A stretch of DNA of 64,000 bases from Echeneis naucrates (GCF_900963305.1 NC_042519.1:24428393-24492392); one strand, 5' to 3'; shown: positions 29,965 through 42,170, counted from the stretch's first letter. Notes: a model not told the origin generated them from the sequence alone. Program-made: numbers and translations.

Positions 29965-32104
29965 CACGAAGGAGCTCATTAAGCGCCTACAGTTACAGCC
30001 AGACCAGACTGTTCTCCTCAGGTGGTCTAGACGTTTCCTGGTGTCTCTAGATTTCTTTTGTAGAACAAAGAGTAGATCCTTAAACTGATGTGAAACTGTA
30101 GACCTGTGTGTCCAGGGCTGGGTGTTGGACGGACTCCCTCAGACTCGTCTCCAGGCTCTGGGTCTTCAGCGGGCTGGAGTCATCCCCGAACATGTCGGTG
30201 AGAACACACTTCCTGTTTTTGTTTGTTGAGTAAATTGGGTATTTGACAAACACTGTGTGTGTGTCTGTGTTGTGTGTCAGTGATGCTGAAGGCTCCTGAA
30301 GATGTTCTGCTGGAGAGGAGTCTGGGGAAACTGGTGGACCCCCTGACAGGAGGTGAGTCCAGTCCAGACTGGACCAGTCCAGTCAGACTAAAGCTTGTCA
30401 GGAACCTGAGTTTGTGTCCGCAGATGTGTACCATCAGACCTTCATCTGGCCGGCAGACGACATCATTGCACAGCGTCTGGAAAAGGGGAGGGGCTTTTCT
30501 GAGGAGCAGCAATTGGCTGACCTGCAGCGTTTCCGTTGTGAGGTCACAGGTCTGAAGGCGGCCTATCAGCACGTCCTAAAGGTCATCAATGGCGACCAAC
30601 CACACGTTGATGTCTTCCAACAAGGTACAGACACAACTGTGTGTAGTTGTGTCTGTGTGTAGTTGTGTCTAACTGTGTCTCCTCACAGTTCTGGCCTTCA
30701 TCCAGACTCGTCATCGCTCCAGGACACCCAGAATCCTCTTATTTGGTCCACCAGGGTCAGGAAAGAGTCACCAGGCCAGACTGCTGTCAGAGAAATACAA
30801 GATGGTGGATGGTATACACACAAACACACAAACAGCTACTGTGATCAGGTTTAAAAAAAAAAAAAATATATATATATATATGTGTGTAATATATCCCTGT
30901 CTGTCTGTCTGTCTATCTGTCTCTCTCTCTCTCGCTCTCTGTCTGTGTCTCAGTGTGTTGTGGTCAGTTGTTAAAATGTGTTGCAGCTGACGGTTCAGTT
31001 GTGGGTAAAGAGATTCAACCATATTTGGACGAAGGACAGCCAGGTAACACACACACACACTCACACTCCTATACTAGTTCACTGTGAATCCTCCTCATGT
31101 GGACCTTGTTCCTGGTCCAGTTCCAGACTCTCTGGTGCTCCAGGTTCTGGACCAGCGTCTGAGCCAGGTGGACTGCAGCTGCAGAGGCTGGATCCTTCAC
31201 GGTTTCCCCTGTGACCTGCAGCAGGCCAGGAGCCTGCAGGAGTCCCAGCACCAGCCCAACAGGTACAGCTAATAGGGCTAGCACGGCTAAACCCACTAAC
31301 CCTAAGCCTAAATGGACCAACAGATGGTTTATCATCATTGTCCTTCATGTTGTTGCCCTGTGAAACAAACTAACCAATCACATTCTTCATTTCCATGTAA
31401 TTAAAATGTCTCTGACCTTTCACCTCTCTCATCCTCAGAGTTTTCTTCCTGGAGCTTACAGATGATGTGTGTGTGGAGAGACTCAGTCTGAGAGCTACAG
31501 ACCCAGTGACTGGAGAGAGGCCAGTTTAACTAGTTCACCCATGCTCATCACAGAGCGTGTGTTGGTCAAACTGTGGTTGGGGGCCCAAATGTGGCCCCCC
31601 AGCAGGCAGACTGAACCCAGTAAAGTCAGCAGGCTTTTAATTTGAAGGAGTTGTCTCTCTCTCTCTCCAGGTTTCACACTGTGACTCGACCAGCCCCCAG
31701 CTCTCAGGTCCAGGACCGGCTGAAGATCCGACCAGAGGACCACACACACACCGTGACACACATTCTGAACCAGTACAGGACACACACTGCCGTTCTTCAG
31801 GTACACACACACATTTATAGACCTCCCCTGAGGATTAATAAAGTCACTCTGATTATGATTTAGCAGTGAACCTGTGAAAACCTTCAAAAAAACCTGCAGG
31901 TCACAGGGGAAACCTGATCTATCTCTGAAAACCAAGTCCTGACCTTTTGAAGTAGAAACTAAATGTCATCTGAAATATTTAAAAACATCACTGTGTGTGC
32001 TTGTGTCTGTACAGTCTGTGTATCCAGATGCGGTTCATATTGATGCTGATCAGGATCCTCACTCTGTGTTTGAGGCTCTGGAGAGCAGATTAAATACTGA
32101 ATGA
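28064..32104 (+). CDS. ak8: adenylate kinase 8
   Basis: AK8 is a cilia-associated adenylate kinase with two kinase domains in tandem, converting ATP + AMP to 2 ADP. Fourteen exons join to 1410 nt, 469 aa (human 479): 28064-28147, 28233-28317, 28432-28481, 28550-28660, 28734-28802, 30116-30197, 30281-30352, 30424-30624, 30689-30811, 30954-31043, 31121-31262, 31439-31519, 31671-31800, 32015-32104. P-loops are GPPAVGKHT (about 64-72) and GPPGSGKS (about 271-278). Domain 1 shows [14 protein letters not shown]; domain 2 shows [14 protein letters not shown] and [10 protein letters not shown]. The frame demands that exon 12 end at 31519, followed by GC, so intron 12 is GC-AG. A 12-bp minisatellite fills intron 5. 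It follows tsc1 and precedes ddx31, as in the human 9q34 block. Confidence 0.94.
28960..29625. repeat. 12-bp minisatellite in ak8 intron 5
   Basis: More than 50 units of GAAGGAAACAGT occur with variants (ACGGT, AACT, CACTGT). Being a multiple of 3 and purine-rich, it gives long minus-strand open frames in all three phases (FPSLFPS-, FTVSFTVS- and HCFLHCFL-type). These are artefacts. Confidence 0.95.
29670..29689 (+). promoter_or_regulatory. ZNF143/THAP11-type motif in ak8 intron 5
   Basis: ACTACGATTCCCAGCAGGCC closely matches the ACTACAATTCCCAGCATGCC class of promoter motif bound by ZNF143. It lies in an intron, 45 bp past the minisatellite and about 430 bp before exon 6. Confidence 0.45.
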
Positions 32105-33566
32105 CTCACCTGGACTGGTCTCCTTCTGCTCACTGACTCTACACTTTTAGAAGTTCTTGGTTTGTTCCCGTCCAAATAAAAGTTTAGTTTTTCCTTAATG
32201 AATTTCAGTGTTTTATTTTGGAAAAGAGATGACAATGATGATGTCATCAGAATGTATGGTGTAGGTGTAGACAGGAAGTGTTTTGACCTTCAGCTGGTCA
32301 AAACGCAGACCAGTCACAGACAGACAGAGCGTTCCTATAGGCTGTTCTTCTGACGGACATCCATCATGGAAAATACAGAGGAGAACTGGACCTGGTTCAC
32401 CTACTAACACCTGACCAGGAGGTCCAGGTGAGACCACCACATCTCTTTTGAAACTGAGGACTTCAGGAAGTGGCACCTTGTATTCTGAAAAACTAAAAGC
32501 AGCTCATTGATGATTGTCAGAGCTCTTGGTGTGTGGACTGTCGCCTCAGGCAGATGTCGTCTTTAAAGGTCTCTCAGTTCAGCAGCTTCAGATTCCAAAC
32601 AGGAAGTTGTTCATATTGTCAGAGTTTCAGGATAAAGCCCCCCCATCAGTTTGACATTAATTTGAAGTTAGTGTAGCGTTAGCTTAGCATTAGTTTATTG
32701 TCAGTGACCCACCTGTGGTGTCTCAGTCACACTGAATTGTTGTTCAGCTGAATCTGATGTGTCCAGAGGAGACAGACGTTGTGTTTGAATATCAGATGAT
32801 TATTAATGAGCTGGGTGAGTGACAGCAGCTGATGCTCGGCTGTCAGGCGCCGCCGCGCCGCCTCTGATCTAAATGCAGGTATCACAGTTTGGGACGGCAG
32901 CTTTTACTTCAAACCTTCATGTTAAAATATCTCCTTCACTTCAAACTCTCCCTCCGTCACTCTCACATCTGGCTCTGTCACGTGGACATTTCAAAGTGAG
33001 GATTTGGGTAAATGACTATAATTAATCCTCCTGTGCGTCGGTTTGGGTCCCAGTGGTCTCAGGATCCTGCCTTGATTGTCAGCTCTATTTTTAAGCCTTC
33101 CTGTCGACAAGAGGAAGTGGGGTAGAAGGAAATGGGACGTGACGGCTGCTGATGTGATGATGGACAGTTTGTCCTTGTCTCCTGGAGACACTGAAGACAA
33201 TGTCCATCCTGCTGGGAGGTCTCTGAGCAAGGCACCAGGCTGCTGAGATGACTCTGATGATCCAGTTCAAGTTTACAGGTCCTGATGATTTGGTTTTGGA
33301 TTAGGTCTTACTGGGGTTCAGTCTGTTCTGGATCACGCCCTGATGCGGACTCAGGTGTGGGTCTGTGCTGATGACCTCCTGATTCGGTATTTGTTTATTG
33401 TAAATAATCACATTTTATTTTAGTGTGTTTTCAGCATGTTGAATTTGTTTCCTTGATTACTTCCTTCCCTTTCTCACCTCCTCGCTGTTTCCTCATTTAC
33501 TTTAACTAATTAAAAAAAAACGAGGCAATAAACCAGATTCTGATATTTATAGTCATGGAAATCTAC
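32105..33566. other. ak8-ddx31 intergenic region
   Basis: The ak8 3' UTR is followed by unannotated sequence. No exon was recognised on either strand; human GTF3C4 lies near here in the orthologous block but I saw none of it. A CpG-rich spot, CAGGCGCCGCCGCGCCGCC, lies at about 32844-32862. Confidence 0.4.
32175..32180 (+). terminator. polyadenylation signal of ak8
   Basis: AATAAA lies 71 bases after the ak8 stop codon. Confidence 0.7.
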
Positions 33567-33629
33567 TGCGCATGCGCACTAAAACAGTGACGTACCAGGA
33601 AAAGCTTCCCTCACGTGTTTGTCTTTTCG
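33567..33629 (+). promoter_or_regulatory. ddx31 promoter and non-coding first exon
   Basis: A perfect NRF1 palindrome TGCGCATGCGCA lies at 33567-33578. It is followed by GTGACGTAC (CRE-like) and TCACGTG (E-box), then GTTTGTCTTTTCG|GTGAGT, a strong donor at 33629/33630. The coding exon acceptor is GTTGCAG at 34114-34120. I infer a short non-coding exon ending at 33629. Confidence 0.6.
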
Positions 33630-34128
33630 GTGAGTTTTATTTTTGTCGTGTTGACTTTTGTTCGTGGTTTTGATGTGAAGTTTGTTTCTATAACGGAACT
33701 TAGGCTGTTAGGACGATGCTAACGTTAACTGATAACGTACAAATGAGTTACAACGGAAACAATGTGTGTCCGTGTGTCTGTGTGTGTGTACTAATGTGGT
33801 CATCGTCGACTTTATTTGACTGATTGGTGTTTAACTCATTAACTGTTGACAAAGACTAAACCAGACTCCATTCAGAAAAGTTTAACATCAGTTTGTTTTA
33901 AGTGAATCTTCAGTATTTACCTGTAAAGGTGAATCCGGGAACTCACTCAGCTCATGTTCGGTAACACACCAGCTCACCTGTCCAGGACAGAGTCACACAA
34001 CCAACCATCATTTGCTGAAAGACACAACAAAGACACAACATCACACAGGAATGAAGTTTGAGAAATCAGCAGATTAAATGAACGTGTGTGTGTGTCTCAG
34101 TCTGTCAGGGGGTGTTGCAGGTGTGTTG

Positions 34129-37100
34129 ATGATGTCATCAGCCGATGACCAACTGTATGTGAACATCAGCAGCAGTTTGCCCTCACTGTCGTCTTCCAGG
34201 AGGAAACCTCTGAGTGCTCAGCAGAGATGGGCCGCGGTCAGTATCATTGTGGAACTGGATCCTGCAGACAGTGGTCACCTGGTCCTGAGCAGGGTCTTGG
34301 ATTGTGTCAGGCCCTGATAGGAAGTACAACCTTCCAAAGGCTCTGTAAAAATCAATATATGAAACTAAGGGGCGATGTGTATCCAGAAGGAATTAGAAGC
34401 TGTGCAGTGTTGTGTAGTAACGTATCTGCGCTGGACACACAAACAACTGCTCTTATTCTGACGGGGTCAGACCAAACTAATAACAGATCTGAGTCATTGT
34501 TTGGATTTTCACAATAAGAGTGTCTGACTGAAAGCGTCGCTGAGTGAATTGTTATTGTGGTGGTTGTTGTTTGTGTGCGACATCCAGAAGAAGCAACGAG
34601 CAGAGAAGAGGAGGCTGCCGGGGGAGGGGCTGGCACGGACTGAAGCCCCGCCTCCTGTACGTTCACAGGTGAACTCTTGCACATACAGACCAGGTAAATC
34701 TGGAAGTGATCTCATGTTTGTTGTAACACTATAATAATTATCTGTCAGCCGGCTCCGCCCCCTGCGCTCACAGAGGTGGCACCACCGAAGAAGAAGAAAA
34801 GGGAGCAGGAGGAAGCCGTGAAGGAGGCGGGAAGGAGCAGTATCAAGACGTCATCTCTGTTCAAGAACAACCCAGATATACCTGTGATCCACAGGTACAC
34901 GACTCCTCCTTTGATTGGTTCAGATCAGTCATCTGATGTCTCCAAGCTTACATGTTCAGTCACTCCTCTTTCCTTACTTCAGACCAGCTGTCTCACAGGT
35001 GAAAGAGAAAATTTTCAGCAGTGATTCATTTTCAGACCTGGACCTGCACCCACACCTGGTAACACACACACGCACACACACACACACACGCACAAACACA
35101 CACAGAGCCATTGTTAGTTTATTCTGCTCTGTGTTCCTGTTTTCAGGTGGCGACACTGAACAAAGTCCTGAATATTACCACATTGACAAGGTCAGTTTGC
35201 ACACACATACATGCACAAAAAATAGTAGCTTGTGTTTAAAACAAACTAATGAACCAAAAAGAAATTTTTGTGTGTGTGCAGTGTTCAGAAACAGACAATC
35301 CCAGCTCTCCTGTCAGGACGGGATGCTGTGGTTCGATCTCAGACTGGATCAGGTGAGACAATGACAGCTTACTTTTGGCCGGACTTGTGACATTCAGGGG
35401 GCGGAGCATCAGTAATGACCCTGTTGGTCAGTGACAGTTGAACTTCTGTCTCTGCAGGGAAGACACTGTCTTATGCTGTCCCTCTGGTCCAGAGTCTTCA
35501 GTCGGTTCGGCCCAAGGTCACTAGGTCTGATGGTCCTCTGGCCGTCATCATCGTCCCCACCAGAGAGGTTTAGTGTTATGACACACCTGTCACACACCAT
35601 GGAATGTTTCCTCTGTCACCTGTCATGTTAACCTGACTCCGCCTCCTGTCCATCAGCTGGCCCTTCAGACCTTCCAGACCTTCCAAAAGCTTCTCAAGGT
35701 AAAAATCTGCCCTCCGCCATGTTGCCATCAGTTTGTCAATTGGCTCACTCTGTTCTAGTGATCAGAGCAGTGATTGGCTGAAAATTGCTGAAATCATGCT
35801 GTCATGTTAACATTTAAGCAGGTGTCTCTCTCCCTCCCTGCAGCCATTTACCTGGATTGTCCCAGGTGTTCTGATGGGAGGAGAGAAGAGGAAAGCAGAG
35901 AAGGCCAGGTACGACTGTTCCTCTGGAGAGCAGGAGGGAGTTAATGGCAGTCTGTAAAAAGGTTTCATTGTTCCCATCTCTGTGCTCTTCAGGCTCCGTA
36001 AAGGAATCAACATCCTGGTGTCCACCCCCGGACGTTTGGTGGACCATATCAAACATACCCTGAACATCGTCTTCAGCTCTGTCCGCTGGCTGATCCTGGA
36101 CGAGGCCGACCGGTAACAACCAGCTAATGTTTGTGGGTTTCTGGGTAGTCCCATTGGCTCCGGTGGGTGATGTCACAGCCAGTCAGAGAGTCTCTGGATC
36201 AGTCCTTCATGTTTCTGAGTTTATTGTGTTGACAGAATAAAGACAATCAGATATTTGGAGCTGATTTTTCATCATTAATGAGCAGAACTACTGATCAGAT
36301 AAAGATAGAAACAACCCAAACACACGAGAGGAACTTTTCTTTGGAAAAGAAGGAAACATTCAGAGTGTTTTTGTAGTGAGTTCTTGTTTTCTGATTCCAG
36401 AGAACAGAGTCTGAACTGAGCAGACAGAATCAGCTGAGTCTCAATCTGAGGAGACCTCTTAATAACATGAAGGTAGAGACAGTGTTTCTCTGTGGTTCCA
36501 GGATGTTGGACCTGGGATTTGAGAAGGATCTGACTGTCATCTTAAACAGCCTGAACTTGACAGGACCAACTAGACAGAATGTCCTGCTGTCAGCAACGCT
36601 GACTCAAGGTAATGCCCTTTCACTCACTCCTCATGTGCTTCCATACTGAGCTCAGCTAACTGACAGTCCAGGATGTTCATGGTGACTCTCTGGAGCTTTA
36701 TTCTGGAAGGAGTGAGTCCCTCTGGATCGGATGTGGAGCAGATGTGGTCCAGGTCTCTGAGGGTCAAGGGTTAACCCCTCTGTCTTTCAGGTGTGACTCA
36801 TATGGCAGACGTTTGTCTGAATGACCCCATCAGCGTTCAGGTGTCCGGCTCCACCTGCTCTGACCTCAGCACAGTGACTTTGACCTCTGACCCCAGTGGG
36901 ACCAACCAATCAGAGAGCTTTGCTGTGCCGGAGGCCCTGAAGCAGTTTGTTGTTGTTGTTCCCAGTAAGATCCGACTGGTCTGCCTCGCTGCCTTCATAC
37001 TGGACTCATGTCAGGTAAAGATCACAAAGCTTTATTAATACCACTCTTCACAGCTGTAACAAACAGATAATCATCATCTTCATATTGACCCCTAATCCAC

Positions 37101-40013
37101 TCTCATATTGTAGTTTTCTCAGAACAACAAACTCATCGTCTTTGTCTCGAGCTGTGAGGTCGTTGAGTTCCTCCACTGTCTCCTCACCGCCGTTCTCTCT
37201 AGGCCCACAGCCAATCGGAAGCCTCAGCTCAGCTTTCTTCGTCTCCATGGCAACATGAAGCAGGAGGTAAGACCGCCACTTGTCACCAGCTGCCGCCTGA
37301 GCTGCAGACAGTAAGGATGTGTTTGTTTTCTCCAACAGGAGCGCTCAGAAGTCTTCCAGCAGTTTTCAGCATCTACGTCTGGAGTCCTGCTCTGTACGGT
37401 CAGTGTCACGTGGTCCCTGAAGGGGTCACAACCTCCAGAGAGTCAGTTGGTACTTGATGCGTAGCTCAGTGTTGTGTGTTTCAGGATGTAGCAGCCAGGG
37501 GTCTGGACCTTCCTCAGGTCACCTGGATTGTTCAGGTGGGTTCTCAGTCATTTCCTGTCCAGTTGTGTTCACTTGTCAGGGCAGCGTTCCTAATTAAGTG
37601 GTCGCTCGTGTCCCTTTGGTTAGTACACTCCACCGACGGCGGCGGCAGAATATGTTCACCGTGTTGGTCGGACAGCTCGTATCGGGGGAGAAGGAAGCAG
37701 CCTCCTCTTCCTCACCCCTGCTGAGAGCGCCTTTATTACTGAGCTCGCCAATCACAACATCAGGTCTATTGACTGACAGACAACACAGCCAATCGACTTT
37801 CTCTCCCTGCGGCTCCACTTCCTGGTTGTGACTGTGTGGGTGGGTCTTCTGTTTTCCAGCCTGTCAGAAATGAAGCTGCTGGACATTCTGTCCAGTCTGA
37901 TGATGGATGATGCCTACAAGGGGCGGGGCAAATACCACAGCAAGGTAGGATGCCATCTTACTGACAGCTGGACTTCTCAGACCAGCTCCAGATCTAGAAC
38001 CAGCAGGGATGAAGCAAGGCTGCAGCAAGTTCAGGTTCTGGTCTGGATCTGATATGGATTGTTCTGTGTCAGAGTTCCTCCAGAGCGCTGGAGCAGGAGA
38101 TCCAAGAGCGAGCAACAGTTCTTCAGACGGAGTTTGAGAATTTTGTCCACTCAAACACTCAGTCGGTTCAGACCGCCAAGAAAGGTACTGCCCGCTTACT
38201 TTGCTACTCATCATCTTAGTTACCCACTTGGCTGATTTGTTACTGTGATGTCATCAGCGCTGCAGTCCTTCCTGAGGGCATACACCACTTACCCTGCTCA
38301 CCTCAAACACATCTTCCACATCCGCTCCCTCCACCTGGGACACACCGCCAAGAGCTTCGGACTCAGAGACGCTCCGCAGGGTCTGAGCTCCGCCTCCACA
38401 GGCCCTCGAGTCAAACCTCAGGCCAGGAACCAGACCAGGACCCAGAACAGGAGTCCCGTCAAGAGCCAGAACAAGAAGCCAATCAGCAGTGCGACTGCAA
38501 GACCCACAGGAGGAGGAGAGAAGAGGTAAGTTCATCAGATTCACCACCATCCATCACCCTTTCACATTAAAAGCTTTGCACTGGCAAATTATGGGGGTAA
38601 TTTTATTGTGAAGAAGTGGTTAGTTAGCAGCCGTCACTGTTAACAAACCTGACTATATGAAGGATGCAATGAGGACATGACGGTGTACTGGTGTGTGTGG
38701 TCAGGTGACTCACACTAACACACCATGGGTGGTGAGGTAGTGGGCGTGTCCTCATTAGCAGTTAGCTCCGCCCACAGACAACATATTTAAAAAAACATCA
38801 GGTTCAAATATTTTGCACTTGTTCTTCACTGTCTGTGTGTGTGTCTGACATGTCTGTCTGTCCCTGCTCATTAACACACACCTCCTGCTGAGTGACTAAC
38901 ATGCACCCACTTTGTTCCCCTCTGTCACAGATCATGTTCACACTCCATCCACACAGGACTGTGTGTGTCTGTGTGTGTCTGTGTGTGTGTCAGGCCATGT
39001 CCAAACAAGTCCGCTGTGATGAGCAGCTGTGAACAACAACAACAACAACACACAGACACACGCACAGCCTGTGGTCAGTAGAGACATAATTACAGGTGTA
39101 TGCCCCGCCTCCCTGTCTCCCACAGTCCTTTAGGTCTGGCCACCTGTGTGACGGTGCGTTCAGGTGATCCTCAGATAATATGAAGTTTCCACTGAGCCAG
39201 GGTCCTGCAGTCTAACTTCCTGCTCCACTGTGGGCAAACTATTAAACCCTTTAGACTGGACTCAGTATCCCACAGTGCATCAGGAAAGCACAAAAGAGCG
39301 GTCATCATGCATTGTGAGTCAGATTAGTTAATAACAAACAGCTGCTTAAAAAAGTAAATTCCCTCTCATCTAACTGATTTCGCCCTTTACATCAACAGTT
39401 TCAGTTTTTACCATCAGGGTCACTGCTCAGACTCCCACTTGCCAAAATGAACAGGTACAAACACTCCTTTGTCCCTTCTGCTATCGCTCTTTTAAAAGCC
39501 AGGAGAAAAGGTAGTTTAAAGTTGTATATCAAGTTATTTTTAGTGCTATGTGCCTAATTTGTGTATCTGTTTGTTTGCATGCTGTGTATAACCTGTGTAT
39601 TTGTTTGTACTTTGGTGTGCTCTGACTGCTGCGAAACTAATTGCCCAAATGGGGGACAAATAAAAGGCATTGATTGATTGATAGGTCTTCACATCGTTTA
39701 CTTTGTGGACAAAAATCTTTGATGCTTCATTTCTGTTTGAGGACAATCAGCTGATAAATAAACACCCACAGCAGGGGAGGTAGAACTTCAGTAGGACCAG
39801 GACTGGGACGTCCAGAGATCAGACTTGGATCTACATAACAATGACTCATGTCCATGTTGTCTGGTCTTCAGGTTCCATCCTGGTCAGATGGAGGTCAATC
39901 TGATCTGCTCCGAGTTCTCCAGTGGGTTGGAGAGAGGCGGAACCAAGAAGAAGAAGAAGAAGAAGAAGAAGTCTGGTCAGTCAGAAGAGGAAGAGGAGGC
40001 TGAGAAGCAGTGA
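34129..40013 (+). CDS. ddx31: DEAD-box RNA helicase DDX31
   Basis: DDX31 is a nucleolar ATP-dependent RNA helicase of the Dbp7 type, used in 60S ribosome assembly. Twenty coding exons join to 2205 nt, 734 aa: 34129-34236, 34588-34668, 34749-34894, 34983-35058, 35147-35190, 35282-35352, 35458-35567, 35657-35698, 35844-35908, 35993-36112, 36502-36608, 36791-37014, 37114-37266, 37339-37398, 37484-37534, 37624-37763, 37860-37944, 38073-38184, 38258-38525, 39872-40013. Motifs in order: [11 protein letters not shown] (Q-region), RSQTGSGKT (I), VPTRELALQ (Ia), STPGRLVDH (Ib), LDEADR (II), LLSATLT (III), [12 protein letters not shown] (V), [10 protein letters not shown] (VI). Then the family-specific DUF4217 region ([27 protein letters not shown]). 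The tail ends in a lysine run and an acidic run, AEKQ. It is shorter than human (851 aa), mainly at the N-terminus. Confidence 0.95.
36230..36470 (+). repeat. dispersed repeat family B, copy 1 (ddx31 intron 10)
   Basis: It shares with 51150-51370 the blocks AACAACCCAAACACA, GAGAGGAACTTTTCTTTG, GAAGGAAACATTCAGAGTGT and CAGACAGAATCAGCTGAGTC in the same order. No coding part or end repeats were seen. Confidence 0.65.
39380..39683 (+). mobile_element. LINE 3' tail, L2/CR1-like
   Basis: A short frame with [20 protein letters not shown] resembles the C-terminal end of the LINE protein. A tail AATTGCCCAAATGGGG, AATAAAAGGCATTGATTG with GATT repeats follows. It is strongly 5'-truncated and lies in ddx31 intron 19 in the sense direction. 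Confidence 0.7.
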
Positions 40014-40786
40014 GCAGCTTGACTCAGGAGGAGGAACATCTTCCTGTGACAGGAAGTTCCTCAGGCATCAGTCATCTGATTGGCCATTTTGTTTTCAGGT
40101 GTCAGTGAGGAAGGAGATCATCGTCTTTGTCTTTATCAGAGTAAAGAGGGACATGTCACTCTCAGAATGATGTCATCCTGTGTTTGGGTTTTTTAACATT
40201 TAAATAAAATACTAAACCAAAAGAAGGCTTCATTCTAAAGGAGCAGCACAACTACACAACTACACAGCAGTGACACACCAACATATACATACAGTTCATG
40301 TGTGGTGTGTTACTGTTCTTACTGTTGTTTTGCTGTAAAAACAGTAACACAACACAATATTCGGTGTAATTTCCCTGTTTGATAATTGATCAGCATCTGG
40401 CTCTGATTGGACGACCAGGAGTCTGTGAGCTTGGTTTTACTCAGGACCAGTCCACCAGCAGAATCTAGGTCCCTGACAAATCATCAACAGACACACAAAC
40501 TACACACACAGATTCATGTTTATTGTAAAAGTAAAAAAAAGCAGCCTCCAGAGACCTGAAATCCTGCTGACCAATAAAGTTGATGTGCTTTCTGTTGTTG
40601 TGATGTTATATCTTCTCCCAATCAGGATCAGCAACAGTGTGTGTACCTGAAGATGGGTTCAGTGTCAGTTCCTGAGCAGAGTCCGGCTCCAGGATCTGGT
40701 CTGGATCAGAACCAGAACCAGGGACAGGGGAAACATCTCAGCCAATCACAATCCTCCAAGTGGGCCAATGTCAATGGGGGTGTGGT
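40014..40786. other. ddx31-barhl1 tail-to-tail interval
   Basis: It holds the ddx31 3' UTR, with a canonical AATAAA at 40203-40208, and the barhl1 3' UTR on the other strand, with TTTATT (AATAAA on minus) at 40519-40524. No further gene was seen. Confidence 0.6.
40203..40208 (+). terminator. polyadenylation signal of ddx31
   Basis: AATAAA lies about 190 bases after the ddx31 stop codon. Confidence 0.65.
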
Positions 40787-42170
40787 TCAGTGCGAGTGAG
40801 GGGGCAGAAGGGGCAGGGCTGTGTGATGGTGGTGGGTGTGGCCTCTGTACAGGTAGTGGTCCAGTGTGGGCGGTGCAGTGGGAAACAGGAAGTGCATGGG
40901 CAGGAACATCTTGTGGGCGTCGGCCAGCAGCTCCAGGCTGATGGCCGACTGACGCTTCCATTTGGTCCTGAGGAGGAAACAGGAAGAGACGTGACCTGAA
41001 GGCATCTTCTGATCTGTCAACCCTAACGCTAACCCTCTTTCTTCTCCAGCCAATCACAGCACAGGATTGTCAGTGGGCGGGTCCAATTACAATAAATCAT
41101 CATCATGCAGTAAAAGCTCCAAATTGGTTTTGCATCAATTATTCATCCTTAATTACAAAACACACTCCTGAATTATTGATCACAGCGTTCATCTTTAATC
41201 ACTGTGTGTGTGTCTGTATGTTTCTTTGTGTGTTTGTGTCTGCAGTGACAGTGAACGTAAAGGACAAAATACATCAAAGACACAACATTTTTATCATCTA
41301 TTTTTGAAACATAAGTTGTGTAGTTATGTAGTTGTGTCTGAAAATGGCGTTGTGTGGTCGGAGCCCACCTCCTGTTTTGGTACCAGGTCTTGACTTGTGC
41401 GTCACTAAGCCGCAGTGACGTGGCCAGCTCCACGCGCTCCTGGACGCTCAGGTACTTCCGGCGGTGGAAATTTCGCTCGAGCTTCGCCAGCTGCTGTTCG
41501 CTGAACGAAGTTCGAGCTTTTCGCGGCTTCTTCGGCCGATTCCCCGCGGCCTCCGAATTCCCGCCCTGCGCTGCGTGATTGACAGGTACAGATGGCGTCA
41601 TGTCAGTCTTGGCAGGTGATTGGTTAGTGAGTTTGTGAGTGGTCATTGAAAGCCCTGGAACATTTCAACAATCAGAAAAGTGATATTGTTGGATCGATAA
41701 TCGATGATCGACTTTAATCACTACAGCGAATCTTTCATTGTTCCGGTTTAATTATTTCAAATGAATACTTTATCACACTTTAAATCAAATCTGAGCTCCA
41801 ACTGAAAAACAACTCGATGTGGATTTTTTGTTTTTTTGGATTTGAGGATTTGCTCACCTCTGGACCGGCTGTCGGACCCGGAGCTGCTCGCACCATCCGG
41901 TCCGGGCTGAAGTGGCTCTACGAGTTGAGCCTGTCCCGGGTCAGAGGAAGCCGGTCCCTGGACCGACAGAGGCCGACGGTCCGCTAAGATGTCCCGGATC
42001 AGGAAGGAGGAGCCTCCGGAGCGGGGCAGCAGAGGAGACTCAAGCCGGGGAACAGCCTCTCTCACCGAGCTGAGCTCCGCGTCTGCCCGGGGAAGGAGCG
42101 CTCCGGGCGGCCGAACGGAGAGCAGAGAGCCGCTGTGGAGCCCCCAACAACCGGAGGAAGAAAGTTCCAT
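40787..42170 (-). CDS. barhl1: BarH-like homeobox transcription factor, divergent
   Basis: Bar-class homeodomain proteins specify neurons, inner-ear hair cells and retinal cells. Three exons (minus), 41858-42170, 41369-41654 and 40787-40967, join to 780 nt, 259 aa, with GT-AG ends and matching phases. The repression (FIL/eh1-like) motif [11 protein letters not shown] lies at about 55-64. The homeodomain is at about 147-206: [18 protein letters not shown], then [16 protein letters not shown] and [17 protein letters not shown], with the Bar hallmark Tyr in KTWYQNRR. Next to ddx31 is the expected place for barhl1. Against my memory of human BARHL1, about 15 of 60 homeodomain residues differ, and the tail (SLELLADA, then [12 protein letters not shown] and DHYLYRG) lacks the usual PLVPRILIHG end. 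It may be the fast-evolving copy of the barhl1a/b pair. The start is the first Met in an open frame opposite a CpG-rich region. Confidence 0.85.

Noticed and set aside
31801-31861. GAGGATTAATAAAGTCACTC considered as a LINE tail in an ak8 intron
   Set aside because: Only about 40 bp resembles LINE 3' tails and no protein-coding remnant precedes it.
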